Below are positions 45,319 to 54,402 of a DNA stretch of 64,000 nt, one piece after another. Under the pieces are notes generated by a model. That model was not told the DNA's origin. It did not search any database and saw only the letters and a program-made list of their open reading frames with translations. The stretch is from Novosphingobium flavum (GTDB taxonomy: Bacteria > Pseudomonadota > Alphaproteobacteria > Sphingomonadales > Sphingomonadaceae), in the NCBI RefSeq assembly GCF_014230315.1, contig NZ_JACLAW010000013.1, forward strand, positions 62,001-126,000, given 5' to 3'. Position 1 is the first letter of the stretch. Each line of letters starts with the position of its first letter. The position numbers and the translations under genes were made by a program.

Positions 45319-45329
45319 CTATAGCCGAT
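45314..45329. promoter_or_regulatory. 16-bp perfect palindrome at the end of marR
   Basis: ATCGGCTATAGCCGAT, containing the marR stop codon. Its core CGGCTATAGCCG recurs at 48455-48466 and GGCTATAGCC at 50899-50908, so it is a candidate operator shared within this cluster. It could serve the receptor gene, although 436 bp separate them. Confidence 0.45.
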
Positions 45330-45798
45330 CAAGGTTGGCATCGAGTTTCTTGAGCAGGTCCAGCAACTGTGTGCGTTCGTCCGAACCCAGGCCATGCAGG
45401 AGCATGGCTTCACGTTCGAGCGCTACCTCGTGAACATCCCTGAACAGCGCGACGCCCTGCTCTGTCATCGCGAACGGCTTGGCGTTGCCTGTGAAGCGAC
45501 CCTTCAGAGGCTCTACCAACCCCTTGCGCACCAGTGCCTGCATGCCGCGACTGGCGGCCGCAGGGTCGATCGACGATGCCCGCGCGATCTCGAGCGATGT
45601 CGCGTTGCGCTCCGGCCCGATCGAGCCGAGGTGGCCGAGAATTTTCCATTCGACCACCCCGATGCCGAATCGTTGCAGGTATATCCGCGATGACGTGGAC
45701 ATCCACCGATTGGCGATGGTGGAGAGGAAGTGGGGGACGTAGTGCTCCAGATCGAGCCGCGCGGGCTCAGGCACCATTCCACTGCTTGATATTGACAT
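45319..45798 (-). CDS. MarR-family transcriptional regulator
   Basis: 159 residues. A winged helix-turn-helix in the middle (EWKILGHLGSIGPERNATSLEIA, then SIDPAAASRGMQALVRKGLVEP) has the usual wing in GRFTGNAKPFAMTEQGVALF; helices at both ends form the dimer interface. It is divergent from the first O-demethylase-like gene and so probably controls it and itself. A perfect palindrome covers its own start codon. MarR regulators commonly respond to aromatic ligands or CoA esters. Confidence 0.9.
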   Translation of the reverse strand: MSISSSGMVPEPARLDLEHYVPHFLSTIANRWMSTSSRIYLQRFGIGVVEWKILGHLGSIGPERNATSLEIARASSIDPAAASRGMQALVRKGLVEPLKGRFTGNAKPFAMTEQGVALFRDVHEVALEREAMLLHGLGSDERTQLLDLLKKLDANLDRL

Positions 45799-45803
45799 GT
45801 CAA
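45792..45803. promoter_or_regulatory. Palindrome over the marR start codon
   Basis: TTGACATGTCAA, a perfect 12-bp palindrome whose centre is the ATG of marR and which lies 163 bp upstream of the divergent demethylase gene. Its size fits a MarR half-site pair and suggests autoregulation. Confidence 0.45.
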
Positions 45804-45965
45804 TTTCACTGCCATAGCTTGAACCTCAGACCATAACGACAGCTCATCGCGTCCAGCAACTGCATTCATGGCGCCATGGGTGGCGCGGGTGCGCGGGCAG
45901 GCGCCTTGTCAGCGTGCCGTGCCGGCTGTCGGCGCGGTTCGGTCCAACCCGAGGAGCGACCTGGA

Positions 45966-47246
45966 ATGATTCCGACCATCGAGCAAATGCGCAAACCGCC
46001 CGTGGGCTATTTCAACGTCCGGTTCGGCCAGCCGGAATATACCGACTGGCTGGACGAGAGCATGTCTTGGAAGCAGACGTGCTACATCGGCGACTGGTCG
46101 TTCCTCTGGCAGCGTCGCCTGCGCGGTCCGGATGCGGCGCGCCTGCTTTCGGATATCTCGGTGAACAGTTTTGCCAACTATGCCGTAGGCCGGTCAAAGC
46201 ACCTGATCCACACCGATGTTAATGGCAATATCATCCACGAAGGCGTGCTGAGCAAGCTGGGCGAGGAAGACTTCATGCTGTTCGGCCGTGGCGGCTTCTG
46301 GGCCGACTATTGCGTGCGCCACGGCAACTATGATGTGGAATCGCAGGAGGATGACTGGTTCGTTTTCCAGGTTTCCGGCCCGCTGGCGATTCATGTGGTC
46401 GAAAAGGCGGCCGGGCGCAGCATGCGCGACGTCAAGTTCATGCACTTCGACGTCATCAAGATCGCCGGGCACGATGTCTGGGCGCTGCGGCAGGGCATGG
46501 CCGGTGAGATAGGCTACGAGTTGCAGGGGCCAAAGGCCTACGGTCAGGAAATCTACAATGCGATTCTGGAGGCGGGCGCCGAATTCGGTATCCGCCGGCT
46601 GGGCGCGCGGGTTTCGGGGGTCAATCACCTCGAGGCCTGCTTCCCAACCATTGTGGTGGACTATCTTCCGGCGATCTTCGAGCCGGAGATGGAAGACTAC
46701 CGCAACGAGTTCGAGGCCGCGATGCCGGCTTTCGCGACCACTTTCAATGTCGCGGGCAGTTTCCCGGGCGCGAAAGTAAGCGACTATTACCGCAACCCGG
46801 TCGAGCTGGGGTGGTCCAAGGTCATCAAGTTCGACCACGACTTCGTTGGCAGGACCGCACTCGAGGAGTTGGTTGCCAATCCTCGCCGGACGATCCGCAC
46901 CTTGGTGTGGAACCCTGAGGACGTGGCTGATGTCTACATGTCGCTGTTCCGTGAGGGCGAGCCCTACCCGGTGATGGAACTGCCGCGCGACCAGCGCGGG
47001 TACATGTGGGTCGACGAGGTGCGTCTCAACGGCAATGTCATCGGCGCGGCGACCTCGCGCGGCTACAGCTACTTCTTCCGCGAGATGATCTCGCTCGCGA
47101 CGATCGACGTGAAGCATGCCGAAATCGGCAAGGCGGTGACGGTGATCTGGGGCAATCCGGGTGGTCCGCAAAAGGAGATCCGCGCGACGATCGCGCCTGC
47201 GCCCTACAAGAAGGACAATCGCCGGCTGGACGTTCACCGGCTGTGA
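45966..47246 (+). CDS. GcvT-fold, THF-dependent O-demethylase-like protein (divergent)
   Basis: 426 residues of the aminomethyltransferase/LigM/DesA superfamily. Recognisable blocks are LRGPDAARLLSDISVNSF, VSGPLAIHVVEK, ALRQGMAGEIGYELQGP, FDHDFVGRTALEEL and EVRLNGNVIGAATSRGYSYF, in the same order as the LigM-like gene 2.6 kb away, but overall similarity between the two is modest. Expected chemistry is transfer of a methyl group from a methoxy (or other methylated) substrate to THF. GAGGAG lies before the ATG. Divergent from marR. The substrate is unknown, and a non-demethylase role within the GcvT fold cannot be ruled out. Confidence 0.83.
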   Translation: MIPTIEQMRKPPVGYFNVRFGQPEYTDWLDESMSWKQTCYIGDWSFLWQRRLRGPDAARLLSDISVNSFANYAVGRSKHLIHTDVNGNIIHEGVLSKLGEEDFMLFGRGGFWADYCVRHGNYDVESQEDDWFVFQVSGPLAIHVVEKAAGRSMRDVKFMHFDVIKIAGHDVWALRQGMAGEIGYELQGPKAYGQEIYNAILEAGAEFGIRRLGARVSGVNHLEACFPTIVVDYLPAIFEPEMEDYRNEFEAAMPAFATTFNVAGSFPGAKVSDYYRNPVELGWSKVIKFDHDFVGRTALEELVANPRRTIRTLVWNPEDVADVYMSLFREGEPYPVMELPRDQRGYMWVDEVRLNGNVIGAATSRGYSYFFREMISLATIDVKHAEIGKAVTVIWGNPGGPQKEIRATIAPAPYKKDNRRLDVHRL

Positions 47247-47352
47247 CAGCCTGAGCGGACGAGGAAAAGGGGGCCGGATAATGAAGTCCGGCCCTTTCGT
47301 TGTGCGGCTTGAGTGGAGATGCCGGCCTGTCAGGGGCGCTCACCTGGGGTGA

Positions 47353-48348
47353 TCAGCCTTCCTTGGCCAGGCCCGCCAAGTCGACGGATTCGCGCCAGGC
47401 CTCCATCTGCTCGAGGAGATGGGCCTGGCTTTGCGCCGGGGTCTGGGTCCAGGGATCGCACATGATACCGTTCAGGTAGGCGCGGCTGGCGGGAAGATTG
47501 GTGACGGCTGTGAGTATCCGGCCGAGGCGGTTCACGATCGGCTTGGGGGTGTCGGCGCGAACGAAGCCGCCCCACCAGTTGTCCAGCTTCATGTCGTAGC
47601 CGAACTCCTTGAAGGTTGGGTATTTGGACGCGACCTTCTGGCGGGTCTGGCCGTTTATGGCGAGGATCCGCACCCGGCCCGCCTTCTCCTCGGCTACCGG
47701 GTAGACATTGTTGGAGCAGACATAGTCCACCTCGCCGTCGTACAGCATTTTCAGGGTCTGCAGGCTTTCCCGCCGCACAACCTCCTCGACCTCCAGGCCG
47801 GCCAGTTTCTTGTAGAGCAGGCCGACAATCCGGACGACGGAGCCGTTGGCCACGGCATAGCGTGCCGCCGTGCCCTTGGTCATCATTGCGCGGGTCAGGT
47901 CGTTGAGGTCGCGATAGGGAGAATCCGCGCGCACAAGGAGCGTGTTGGGCACCGTGGTGATGGTGCCGAACGACTGGAGCGCCTTGCCCGCGTCGAACGG
48001 GGGGGCGTTCATCAACGCTTGATTGGCGGCGAGGATACCGCCTGAGGTGATGTAGATCGTGCTACCGTCGGGCGGGGAATCGATCACGTTCTGGGTGGCG
48101 AGATTGCCTTCATAGTGGAGGTTCTCCTCCATGAAATTGTACACGGTGGTCTTTGCGCCAAGCAGCGGTTGCATCGCCTTGGCAAAGAAGCGCACGAAGT
48201 TGTCGCCGCCACTTTTGACCGGGAATCCGCAGATCACCCGGATTTCCCCGCGCGGACGTGCGGCATGCAGGGCCGGACCGCGTAGGAACGTGGCGCCAAG
48301 TGTTACAGTTGCGCCGAGGCCGAACGCCCGTCGCGAATATTGGCTCAT
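47353..48348 (-). CDS. Bug/TctC-family periplasmic binding protein 1
   Basis: 331 residues. A twin-arginine-like signal (YSRRAFGLGATVTLGATFL) precedes a tripartite tricarboxylate transporter receptor domain (IRVICGFPVKSGGDNFVRFF at the start). No tctA/tctB membrane genes are nearby. It is clearly paralogous to the protein at 54403-55401; both end in a conserved AHL-x-EQ-x2-AWR-x2-VD-x-AGL-x-KEG tail. It follows the LigM-like gene on the same strand after 204 bp containing its own promoter-like motifs. Confidence 0.88.
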   Translation of the reverse strand: MSQYSRRAFGLGATVTLGATFLRGPALHAARPRGEIRVICGFPVKSGGDNFVRFFAKAMQPLLGAKTTVYNFMEENLHYEGNLATQNVIDSPPDGSTIYITSGGILAANQALMNAPPFDAGKALQSFGTITTVPNTLLVRADSPYRDLNDLTRAMMTKGTAARYAVANGSVVRIVGLLYKKLAGLEVEEVVRRESLQTLKMLYDGEVDYVCSNNVYPVAEEKAGRVRILAINGQTRQKVASKYPTFKEFGYDMKLDNWWGGFVRADTPKPIVNRLGRILTAVTNLPASRAYLNGIMCDPWTQTPAQSQAHLLEQMEAWRESVDLAGLAKEG

Positions 48349-48404
48349 CACTCGTTCTCCCGTGCATGATGTTCCGCACACGTCCGGGTGCGGTTGCTAC
48401 GGGA

Positions 48405-48466
48405 TCGTATCCTATACGGGACCTGCGGGTTCGGGGCGCAGCGAACTTCCTATACGGCTATAGCCG
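48405..48466 (-). promoter_or_regulatory. Promoter motifs upstream of the Bug protein gene
   Basis: Three elements in 62 bp: TCGTATCCTA at 48405-48414 (reverse complement TAGGATACGA, like the sites near ligM and metF), a direct repeat CCTATACGG at 48411-48419 and 48449-48457, and the palindrome CGGCTATAGCCG at 48455-48466. They lie 57-118 bp upstream of the start codon. Assigned by repetition within the window, not by a known regulator. Confidence 0.45.
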
Positions 48467-48552
48467 AAAGCGCCGATGGCGACGTGGAGCGAAAAGTTGC
48501 CACGCGCCCCAACCGTGAGCCGGGGCGCGTGACAGGTCATCGATCGAAAGGT

Positions 48553-49926
48553 TCAGGCCATTTCAAGATATGGGCGATAACCCTCCCGAACACGCGAGGG
48601 AACCGGGCTGGGCATGACGGTGGCCTTGACCAGTTTCTGCCGGTGGCGTTCGACCAGCGGCCGGTTCGATCCGCCATTCGGTTCGCCCCAAAGCACCTCG
48701 ACCTGGTCGCCATCGGTAAGGTCATTTTCGTTGACCAGGGCGAGTGACACCCAGCGGCGGAGGTTGGAGCTGTAGACGACGTAAGTTGAAAATCCGACGG
48801 ACCTGCCATCCTTGGTGACCTGATCGAACGGGAAGGTGGCGTAATAGGCGGCCGGCGCTTCCATGAACTTGTAACGCTGATCGCCGTCGTTGAACTGCGA
48901 GCGGAAGATGTCAACGACATCGTCGTTATCCCACACCAGCGAGACCTTCTTGAGGTGCGGCTCGTCCTTGAGGGCAAGCAGGGCATCGCGGCCGACGAAA
49001 TCGTGGTTGAAATCGGCGAACTTGTACCCCGCGTCCCACGGCAGGATGTAGTAGTCCTCGATCCGGTCGGAGATCATGCTGCCGCCCAGCGAGGCCATTG
49101 CCTCGAAGCCGTTGTCGGGAAGCCACTTGCGGTAGTCCGCCATCGTCGGATCGCTGTAAACCGCAGGGAGGACCGACGCATACCAGCCGGATTCCGTGCT
49201 GGCGGTGGAATAGGCCCGGCCGCCGCCCTGAATGAGGCCGAATTCGCGCCCGGCCTCGAGTATGGCGTTGCGAACCAATTCGCCCTCGTGAGCCGGACCC
49301 CAGATTTCCAGCCCCGGAGCCGCAGCCATGCCATGCTTGAGTACCCGCACGCGGCGCCCGGCAATCGTGATCTGACCCATACCGAAGAACTTGATGCCCT
49401 CGATCGGACCGCCGTTGACCTTCTCCAGAACGGCCCAGGCGTTCGGGCCCTGGACCTCGAAACGGTAAGTCCGGCGGCCACGCAGATTGCCCACTGTGCG
49501 TTCATCGCGATCCAGGACGACGTCGTAGCCGCCACGCGAAACCTGGTATTCCAGCCAGTTGGGGACATGCGGCCGGCCCACCACGTTGACGCGGCAATCA
49601 TCGAGGCCGAACAGCACAGCGTCGCCAATCACCTGGCCCTGCTCGTTGCAGCACACGATCTGCTTGGCCCTGTCGCGGCCGAAATTGCGATAGTTGTTGA
49701 TCGAAAAGTCCGACAGCAGGCGGACGGTGTCCGGTCCCTCGATGTAAAGATCGGTCATGTGGTGCGACTGGTCCAGCAGGACGGCGGAATTGTTCCAGGC
49801 TTCCTGTTCGTCGCGCCAGTTCGACCACTCGGCGGCCACCGGGAAAACGTACTGACCGATCTGTGAGCTGCGCAACATGGCGAGCGGCCCGCCCGCCTGA
49901 TCGATCCTGTCCTGTAAACTGCCCAT
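48553..49926 (-). CDS. LigM-like vanillate/3-O-methylgallate O-demethylase family protein
   Basis: 457 residues. It resembles LigM of Sphingobium SYK-6 throughout as I recall that sequence: GGPLAMLRSSQIGQYVFPV, NWRDEQEAWNNSAVLLDQSH, RVLKHGMAAAPGLEIWGP, AILEAGREFGLI, STESGWYASVLPAVY, GGSMISDRIEDYYILP, FNHDFVGRDALLAL and VLWGEPNGGS. LigM transfers the O-methyl group of vanillate or 3-O-methylgallate to THF, giving 5-methyl-THF. Given the divergence, the substrate here may be another methoxylated aromatic. GGGAG precedes the ATG. It is divergent from gntR, and the shared promoter has three TTGGATAC-type sites. Confidence 0.88.
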   Translation of the reverse strand: MGSLQDRIDQAGGPLAMLRSSQIGQYVFPVAAEWSNWRDEQEAWNNSAVLLDQSHHMTDLYIEGPDTVRLLSDFSINNYRNFGRDRAKQIVCCNEQGQVIGDAVLFGLDDCRVNVVGRPHVPNWLEYQVSRGGYDVVLDRDERTVGNLRGRRTYRFEVQGPNAWAVLEKVNGGPIEGIKFFGMGQITIAGRRVRVLKHGMAAAPGLEIWGPAHEGELVRNAILEAGREFGLIQGGGRAYSTASTESGWYASVLPAVYSDPTMADYRKWLPDNGFEAMASLGGSMISDRIEDYYILPWDAGYKFADFNHDFVGRDALLALKDEPHLKKVSLVWDNDDVVDIFRSQFNDGDQRYKFMEAPAAYYATFPFDQVTKDGRSVGFSTYVVYSSNLRRWVSLALVNENDLTDGDQVEVLWGEPNGGSNRPLVERHRQKLVKATVMPSPVPSRVREGYRPYLEMA

Positions 49927-49977
49927 TCCAAACTCCCTTGCGATGATGGATGACTCGACTCGAGCCTGAATAGACTT

Positions 49978-50060
49978 TTTGGATTCAAACGGCAATCATT
50001 GTATCCAATTATGCGGAAATTCTGGGGTTTGTTGTGCATATGTCGATATTTTTGGATACG
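49978..50060. promoter_or_regulatory. Three candidate GntR operators between the LigM-like gene and gntR
   Basis: TTTGGATTCAAA (49978-49989), ATTGTATCCAAT (49998-50009, reverse complement ATTGGATACAAT) and TTTGGATACG (50051-50060). The first two are near-palindromes with matching 4-bp arms. The same core recurs at the metF promoter. The sites lie in the 255-bp divergent promoter, as expected for an FCD-type GntR regulator that controls its neighbour and itself. Confidence 0.55.
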
Positions 50061-50181
50061 TAGTTGTGTTCCGGGGAAGGTGCCATCCTAGGCCTTTCGT
50101 GGCCATCGTGCCCTCCCGAGAGGTCGTGGCGAGGTGCGATGCTTGAATTGACATTGCTGCCGAACCGACGGAAAGGAGGGT

Positions 50182-50874
50182 ATGGCAGCTGCCGATGCCC
50201 TGTTGAACCGCCTGCGCGAGATGATCCTGTCGGGCGAACTGTTGCCCGGGGAGCGCATTACTGAATCCAGTCTTGCCGACCGGCTCGGAGTCTCGCGGAC
50301 GCCCGTCCGCAATGTCTTGTCGGGCCTCGCTGCGGAAGGATTGATCGAACCCGTTGGCAAACGCGGATTTGCGGTGAAGGCCTTCAGCGAGGATGAGGCG
50401 CTGGAGGCGCTCGAGATCCGTGCCATGTTGGAAGGGCAGGCGGCGCGGAAGCTTGCGCGCAAGGGTGTGAAACCTGATCTGTTAGCTCAGCTCAACGAGT
50501 GTCTTGATGAAGGGGATGCGCTTTTTGCCAAGCGCTTTCTCAACCTTGAGGATGAACAGGAATACGGCGTCATGAACGCCCGCTTCCACAGCCTTATCGT
50601 TGAAAACTGCGGCTCGCCCATTCTCATCGGCATGATCGAGCGGCTGAACAACGTGCCGCTGGTGGCGCCTTCCGTGATCGTGTTCGACCAGATCGGCCTT
50701 CGCAAGGCATACGACATCCTGATCCGTGCCCACGGTCATCATCATGCCATTGTCGAGGCATTGCGGGATCGGAACGAAGAGCGCGTCGATATGCTGTTTC
50801 GCGAACACGCCAACCAGCAACGCCTTAGCATGTTCGAACGTCGCGCAAGGCTCCGGATCGACGCGGCGGGTTGA
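50182..50874 (+). CDS. GntR-family (FCD/FadR-type) transcriptional regulator
   Basis: 230 residues. The winged helix-turn-helix has LLNRLREMILSGELLPGERI, LADRLGVSRTPVRNVLSGLAAEGLIEP and GKRGFAVK; the C-terminal FCD all-helical ligand-binding domain contains the metal-binding pattern in NARFHSLIVENCG and RAHGHHHAIVEALRDRN. Strong ribosome binding site (AAAGGAGGG). Divergent from the LigM-like gene, its probable target. FCD regulators usually sense carboxylic acids. Confidence 0.93.
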   Translation: MAAADALLNRLREMILSGELLPGERITESSLADRLGVSRTPVRNVLSGLAAEGLIEPVGKRGFAVKAFSEDEALEALEIRAMLEGQAARKLARKGVKPDLLAQLNECLDEGDALFAKRFLNLEDEQEYGVMNARFHSLIVENCGSPILIGMIERLNNVPLVAPSVIVFDQIGLRKAYDILIRAHGHHHAIVEALRDRNEERVDMLFREHANQQRLSMFERRARLRIDAAG

Positions 50875-51129
50875 CTGGCCGGCCCTTAACCGCCGTTTGG
50901 CTATAGCCCCCTAGGTAATATCGGCGTTTCGGCCGGCCGCGCCTGCACCTATTGCTCGTCCAGTGATCCGGGCGCGGGCGGGCATACTCTGTCCCCTTGG
51001 CCCGCAATTGCTTCAGCCGCGGGGGAGAGCGGCGCGGCTCTTCACGTCGTACAGATGGCAGCGTTACTCTCGGCCTGCGCAATGAAGCCGGCACGCCCGG
51101 ATCGTGTGTGCCGCAACGGGGATGGATTG
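50875..51129. other. Spacer between gntR and the malic enzyme region
   Basis: 255 bp with no gene. It contains the GGCTATAGCC palindrome at 50899-50908 and GC-rich sequence with several short inverted repeats (such as GGCCGGCC near 50871 and 50931). Confidence 0.4.
50899..50908. promoter_or_regulatory. GGCTATAGCC palindrome, third copy
   Basis: Perfect 10-bp palindrome extended as GGCTATAGCCCCCT (50899-50912). The extended form matches GACTATATCCCCCT at 60453-60466 in 12 of 14 positions; the palindromic core matches 45316-45325 and 48456-48465. Confidence 0.35.
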
Positions 51130-51198
51130 GTGAGCGATTCCAGTAATTTCGGGCCTAATTCTCATTCCGCGCGGGCGGCTCTCCTGTTCCATTCGTAA
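51130..51198 (+). pseudogene. Detached N-terminus of malic enzyme, ended by an in-frame TAA
   Basis: GTG at 51130 opens a frame that reads SDSSNFGPNSHSARAALLFHS and then TAA at 51196-51198, followed in the same frame by [21 protein letters not shown]. Sphingomonad malic enzymes normally read through this point (LLFHS-x-GRPGK), usually with Gln at the position of the stop; CAA to TAA would be a single change. So this piece is the broken start of the next gene. Confidence 0.7.
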
Positions 51199-51237
51199 GG
51201 CCGCCCCGGCAAGCTGGAAGTCGTTGCATCCAAGCCG

Positions 51238-52443
51238 ATGGCCACGCAGCGGGATCTCTCGCTGGCCTATTCGCCCGGGGTGGCGGCACCGGTCCTGGCA
51301 ATAGCCCGGCAGCCGGACACGGTTTATGATTATACGGCCAAGGGCAATCTGGTGGCGGTCATTTCCAACGGCACAGCCATCCTTGGTCTGGGTAATCTGG
51401 GTGCTCTTGCCTCCAAGCCGGTGATGGAAGGCAAGGCGGTTCTGTTCAAGCGCTTTGCAGACGTCGATTCGATCGACATCGAACTCGCCACTGAGGATCC
51501 GCGAGCCCTCATTGAGGCCGTGGCCATGATGGAGCCGAGCTTTGGCGGCATCAATCTCGAGGACATAAAAGCGCCGGAGTGCTTCATCGTCGAGAAGGCT
51601 CTGCGCGAGCGGATGAATATCCCGGTGATGCATGACGACCAACACGGCACGGCGATCATCTGCGCGGCTGGCCTGATCAATGCCCTGCATCTGACCGGAC
51701 GGAATCTTGGCGACATAGATATCGTGGTGAACGGGGCCGGTGCTGCGGCGATTGCTTGCACCGACCTCATCAAGGCAATGGGTGCGGACCCTGCGCGGAT
51801 CGTTATGTGCGACAAGTTCGGTGTGGTCTACGAGGGCCGGGTGGAAGACATGGACCAGTGGAAGTCGGTCCATGCCGCGAGGACGGACGCCCGGGCCCTT
51901 GGAGAAGTCATCCAAGGTGCGGATGTGTTCATCGGCTTGTCTGCCGCTGGTGCGCTGGCGCCGGCGCTGCTTGAATCGATGGCGGATCGGCCGATCATTT
52001 TTGCCATGGCCAATCCCGATCCGGAAATCCTGCCGGGCAAGGCCAAGGCTGTGCGGCCTGACGCGATCGTGGCGACAGGTCGTTCGGACTATCCGAACCA
52101 GGTCAACAACGTCCTCGGTTTTCCCTTCATCTTCCGAGGCGCCCTCGACGTGCGGGCGCGGACGATCAACGAGGAGATGAAGATCGCCGCCGCCTTGGCC
52201 ATTGCGGAACTGGCGCGCCAGCCTGTGCCCCTCGAGGTGGCGCGCGCCTACGGCATGCAGCCCGAGTTCGGGCCGGACTACATTCTTCCGGCGCCGTTCG
52301 ATCCGCGCCTGATCGAGGTGGTTTCCGCAGCTGTCGCCCAGGCTGCAATGGATAGCGGTGTGGCCCGGCTGCCGATCACCGACATGGATGCCTATCGCCG
52401 GGTGCTGAAGTCACGGTTGCCGGCTGGGGGCATCGCGGGCTGA
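51238..52443 (+). CDS. NADP-type malic enzyme, short form, N-terminus broken
   Basis: The 401 residues from the internal ATG ([19 protein letters not shown]) carry the malate-binding and NAD(P) domains: [55 protein letters not shown] and the nucleotide-binding [15 protein letters not shown]. Catalysis would convert malate to pyruvate and CO2. Two oddities: an in-frame TAA 40 bp upstream cuts off the normal N-terminus, and the phosphotransacetylase-like C-terminal domain of the usual 750-residue alphaproteobacterial enzyme is absent. It may be translated from the internal ATG (no good ribosome binding site) or be a decaying copy. Confidence 0.8.
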   Translation: MATQRDLSLAYSPGVAAPVLAIARQPDTVYDYTAKGNLVAVISNGTAILGLGNLGALASKPVMEGKAVLFKRFADVDSIDIELATEDPRALIEAVAMMEPSFGGINLEDIKAPECFIVEKALRERMNIPVMHDDQHGTAIICAAGLINALHLTGRNLGDIDIVVNGAGAAAIACTDLIKAMGADPARIVMCDKFGVVYEGRVEDMDQWKSVHAARTDARALGEVIQGADVFIGLSAAGALAPALLESMADRPIIFAMANPDPEILPGKAKAVRPDAIVATGRSDYPNQVNNVLGFPFIFRGALDVRARTINEEMKIAAALAIAELARQPVPLEVARAYGMQPEFGPDYILPAPFDPRLIEVVSAAVAQAAMDSGVARLPITDMDAYRRVLKSRLPAGGIAG

Positions 52444-52458
52444 CCGTCAGGCCCAGGG

Positions 52459-54210
52459 TCAGTAGGTCAAGATCATATCCCACAGGTCACAGCGGTGTTC
52501 GTCGCGGAATTCGCGCGCCGACCGTTCGCCGAACTGGCCGACATCCTGTGTCTGGTAGTGTCCCTCGACGCCGAATTGTGGCCACGGCGCCGGGATCTTC
52601 CCTTGGCCACTGTGCGGCAGGGCCGCATCGGGCGCGCCCATGGCCGCAAAGCGGGTCCAGGCCGATAAAAGCCGGTCGGACAGGCCGCGTTCGGGGCCGC
52701 TGATCTCGCCCGGCGTCCACGCGGTTTGCGGCCGGTGATTGATGCCGAGTTCGCCGCCATGCCAGCCCGGGAAAATGAACTGGAGATCGATCGTGTGAGC
52801 GGCCCACGGTGCAACCCCGGCTTGCGGCGGGAAATAGAACGGCGCGTCGCGATAGCGGAATTCGTAAGCGTTGACCGGGGTCCATTTCGCCATTTCCGTT
52901 ATGGCGCGATTGACCCGGCAGACGATCGGATCAGTGTTGAAGGCGCCGAATGCATCGGTCGCGCTGCCGTAGGCCTGAATGGTGTATTCGCTTGCCAGAC
53001 GGGCGGCCGGATCCTCGGCGGCTGTGCGTCCCGGGGCCAAGCGTGCCGGGTAGCGGGCCTTGATCCGGCCTGCCAACTGGTCGGCGGCGAGCGGACCCTC
53101 GCCGGTGTTGTAGCCGGCGACGAGCAGGGCGAAGCGGCCTTCATCACGCACCGTGCCGCCCAGAACCGGCACGCGATTGAACGTGCCGGTGCGCCAGGCT
53201 TCAAGCGGCGGGCGGGGAATGAGCTGGCCATCGATGGCGAGGCCGACTGCGAGTTGTCCATTCTCGCCGAGTTTGCCCTGCATCTGCAGGATCTGGCTGA
53301 CTGGCAGGCGTCGCAGGCAGGAGGCGACTTCTGTTTGCGAGTCCGCGCAACCTGCCTGCGCTGCGAACTCTTCGCCGCGCTGCCGGGCGAGGGATGCAGT
53401 GGCGACGGTGGAGAGCGGACCGCTCTCCAGAATGGTACGTCGGAACAGGCCCTTGGCAGAGGGGGCCAGCATGAGCGCAGAGGCGAGCGAGGCGCCGGAG
53501 GATTGGCCGCCCACCGTCACGTTGTCAGGATCGCCGCCGAAAGCCGCGATGTTTGCCCGGGTCCATTTCAGGGCGCGGACAACGTCCATCAGCCCGAAAT
53601 TGCCCGTTGCTTCCTGGCCTGCTCCGCGAAGCGCCGGATGCGAGAGGAAGCCGAGCAGACCGAGGCGGTAGTTGACCGTTACGACGATCGTCGCCGTGCC
53701 ATCGGGGCCGCCGGACGCGAGCCACGACCCGTCGTATCCGTCGGCCGATCCGGTAACCAGCCCTCCGCCATGGAGCCAGACGATGACCGGCAGGCGGCGC
53801 CCCTTTCGAACCGGCGTATCGGGCGCGTAGATGTTGAGGTAGAGACAGTCTTCGGTGATGCTTGTCGGCCCGGCATAGACGCCGAGTGTCGTGACCTGCG
53901 GGCAGGAATTGCCGAACCGGGTCGCGTGCAGCAGGCTGCGGCGCAAGGCGGGCGGTGCAGGGGGGCGCCACCGCAGCGCCCCGGTGGGCGGGGCGGCATA
54001 GGGGATGCCCAAATAGCGGCGGATAGCGGAATGGTTGGAGCCGGAAACCGGGCCTTCGCGAGTCATTGCCATGGGTGCCGAGCGTGCCGACTGCGCGATG
54101 GCCGCATGGCCCGTTACGGCTCCGAGGGCCAGCAGGTAGGTCGCCGCAATCCGACGTGCGTTAACGGGTGGCACCGGAAAACGGCGCAATGCGGAGCCGG
54201 GGCGTGTCAC
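52459..54210 (-). CDS. Secreted type B carboxylesterase
   Basis: 583 residues. A signal-like N-terminus (RRIAATYLLALGAVTGHAAIAQ) precedes a carboxylesterase/para-nitrobenzyl esterase domain: YLGIPYAAPPTGALRWRPP, SEDCLYLNIYAP in the form TEDCLYLNIYAPD, VIVWLHGGG (oxyanion hole) and the nucleophile elbow GGQSSGAS. It could release an aromatic acid or alcohol from an ester for the cluster. GTG start; the ATG about 140 bp downstream is an alternative that would lose the signal. Convergent with the malic enzyme gene, 15 bp between stops. Confidence 0.9.
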   Translation of the reverse strand: MTRPGSALRRFPVPPVNARRIAATYLLALGAVTGHAAIAQSARSAPMAMTREGPVSGSNHSAIRRYLGIPYAAPPTGALRWRPPAPPALRRSLLHATRFGNSCPQVTTLGVYAGPTSITEDCLYLNIYAPDTPVRKGRRLPVIVWLHGGGLVTGSADGYDGSWLASGGPDGTATIVVTVNYRLGLLGFLSHPALRGAGQEATGNFGLMDVVRALKWTRANIAAFGGDPDNVTVGGQSSGASLASALMLAPSAKGLFRRTILESGPLSTVATASLARQRGEEFAAQAGCADSQTEVASCLRRLPVSQILQMQGKLGENGQLAVGLAIDGQLIPRPPLEAWRTGTFNRVPVLGGTVRDEGRFALLVAGYNTGEGPLAADQLAGRIKARYPARLAPGRTAAEDPAARLASEYTIQAYGSATDAFGAFNTDPIVCRVNRAITEMAKWTPVNAYEFRYRDAPFYFPPQAGVAPWAAHTIDLQFIFPGWHGGELGINHRPQTAWTPGEISGPERGLSDRLLSAWTRFAAMGAPDAALPHSGQGKIPAPWPQFGVEGHYQTQDVGQFGERSAREFRDEHRCDLWDMILTY

Positions 54211-54402
54211 CGGGCGATTGGCTAAGGCAAGCGCGCCGTGGAGACCAGTCTCGATTGGGCGATAGGGATATATTCAGAATGTCCATACCGATCGCGTCGA
54301 TGATCCCGCAGGATCGGTTGCTGGATGCGTAAGGCGGGGGGCAAATCTTCCCTGCTGGACGTGTCCGGGACGAATGAAAGATCAATCACGGGAGAGTTGC
54401 AG

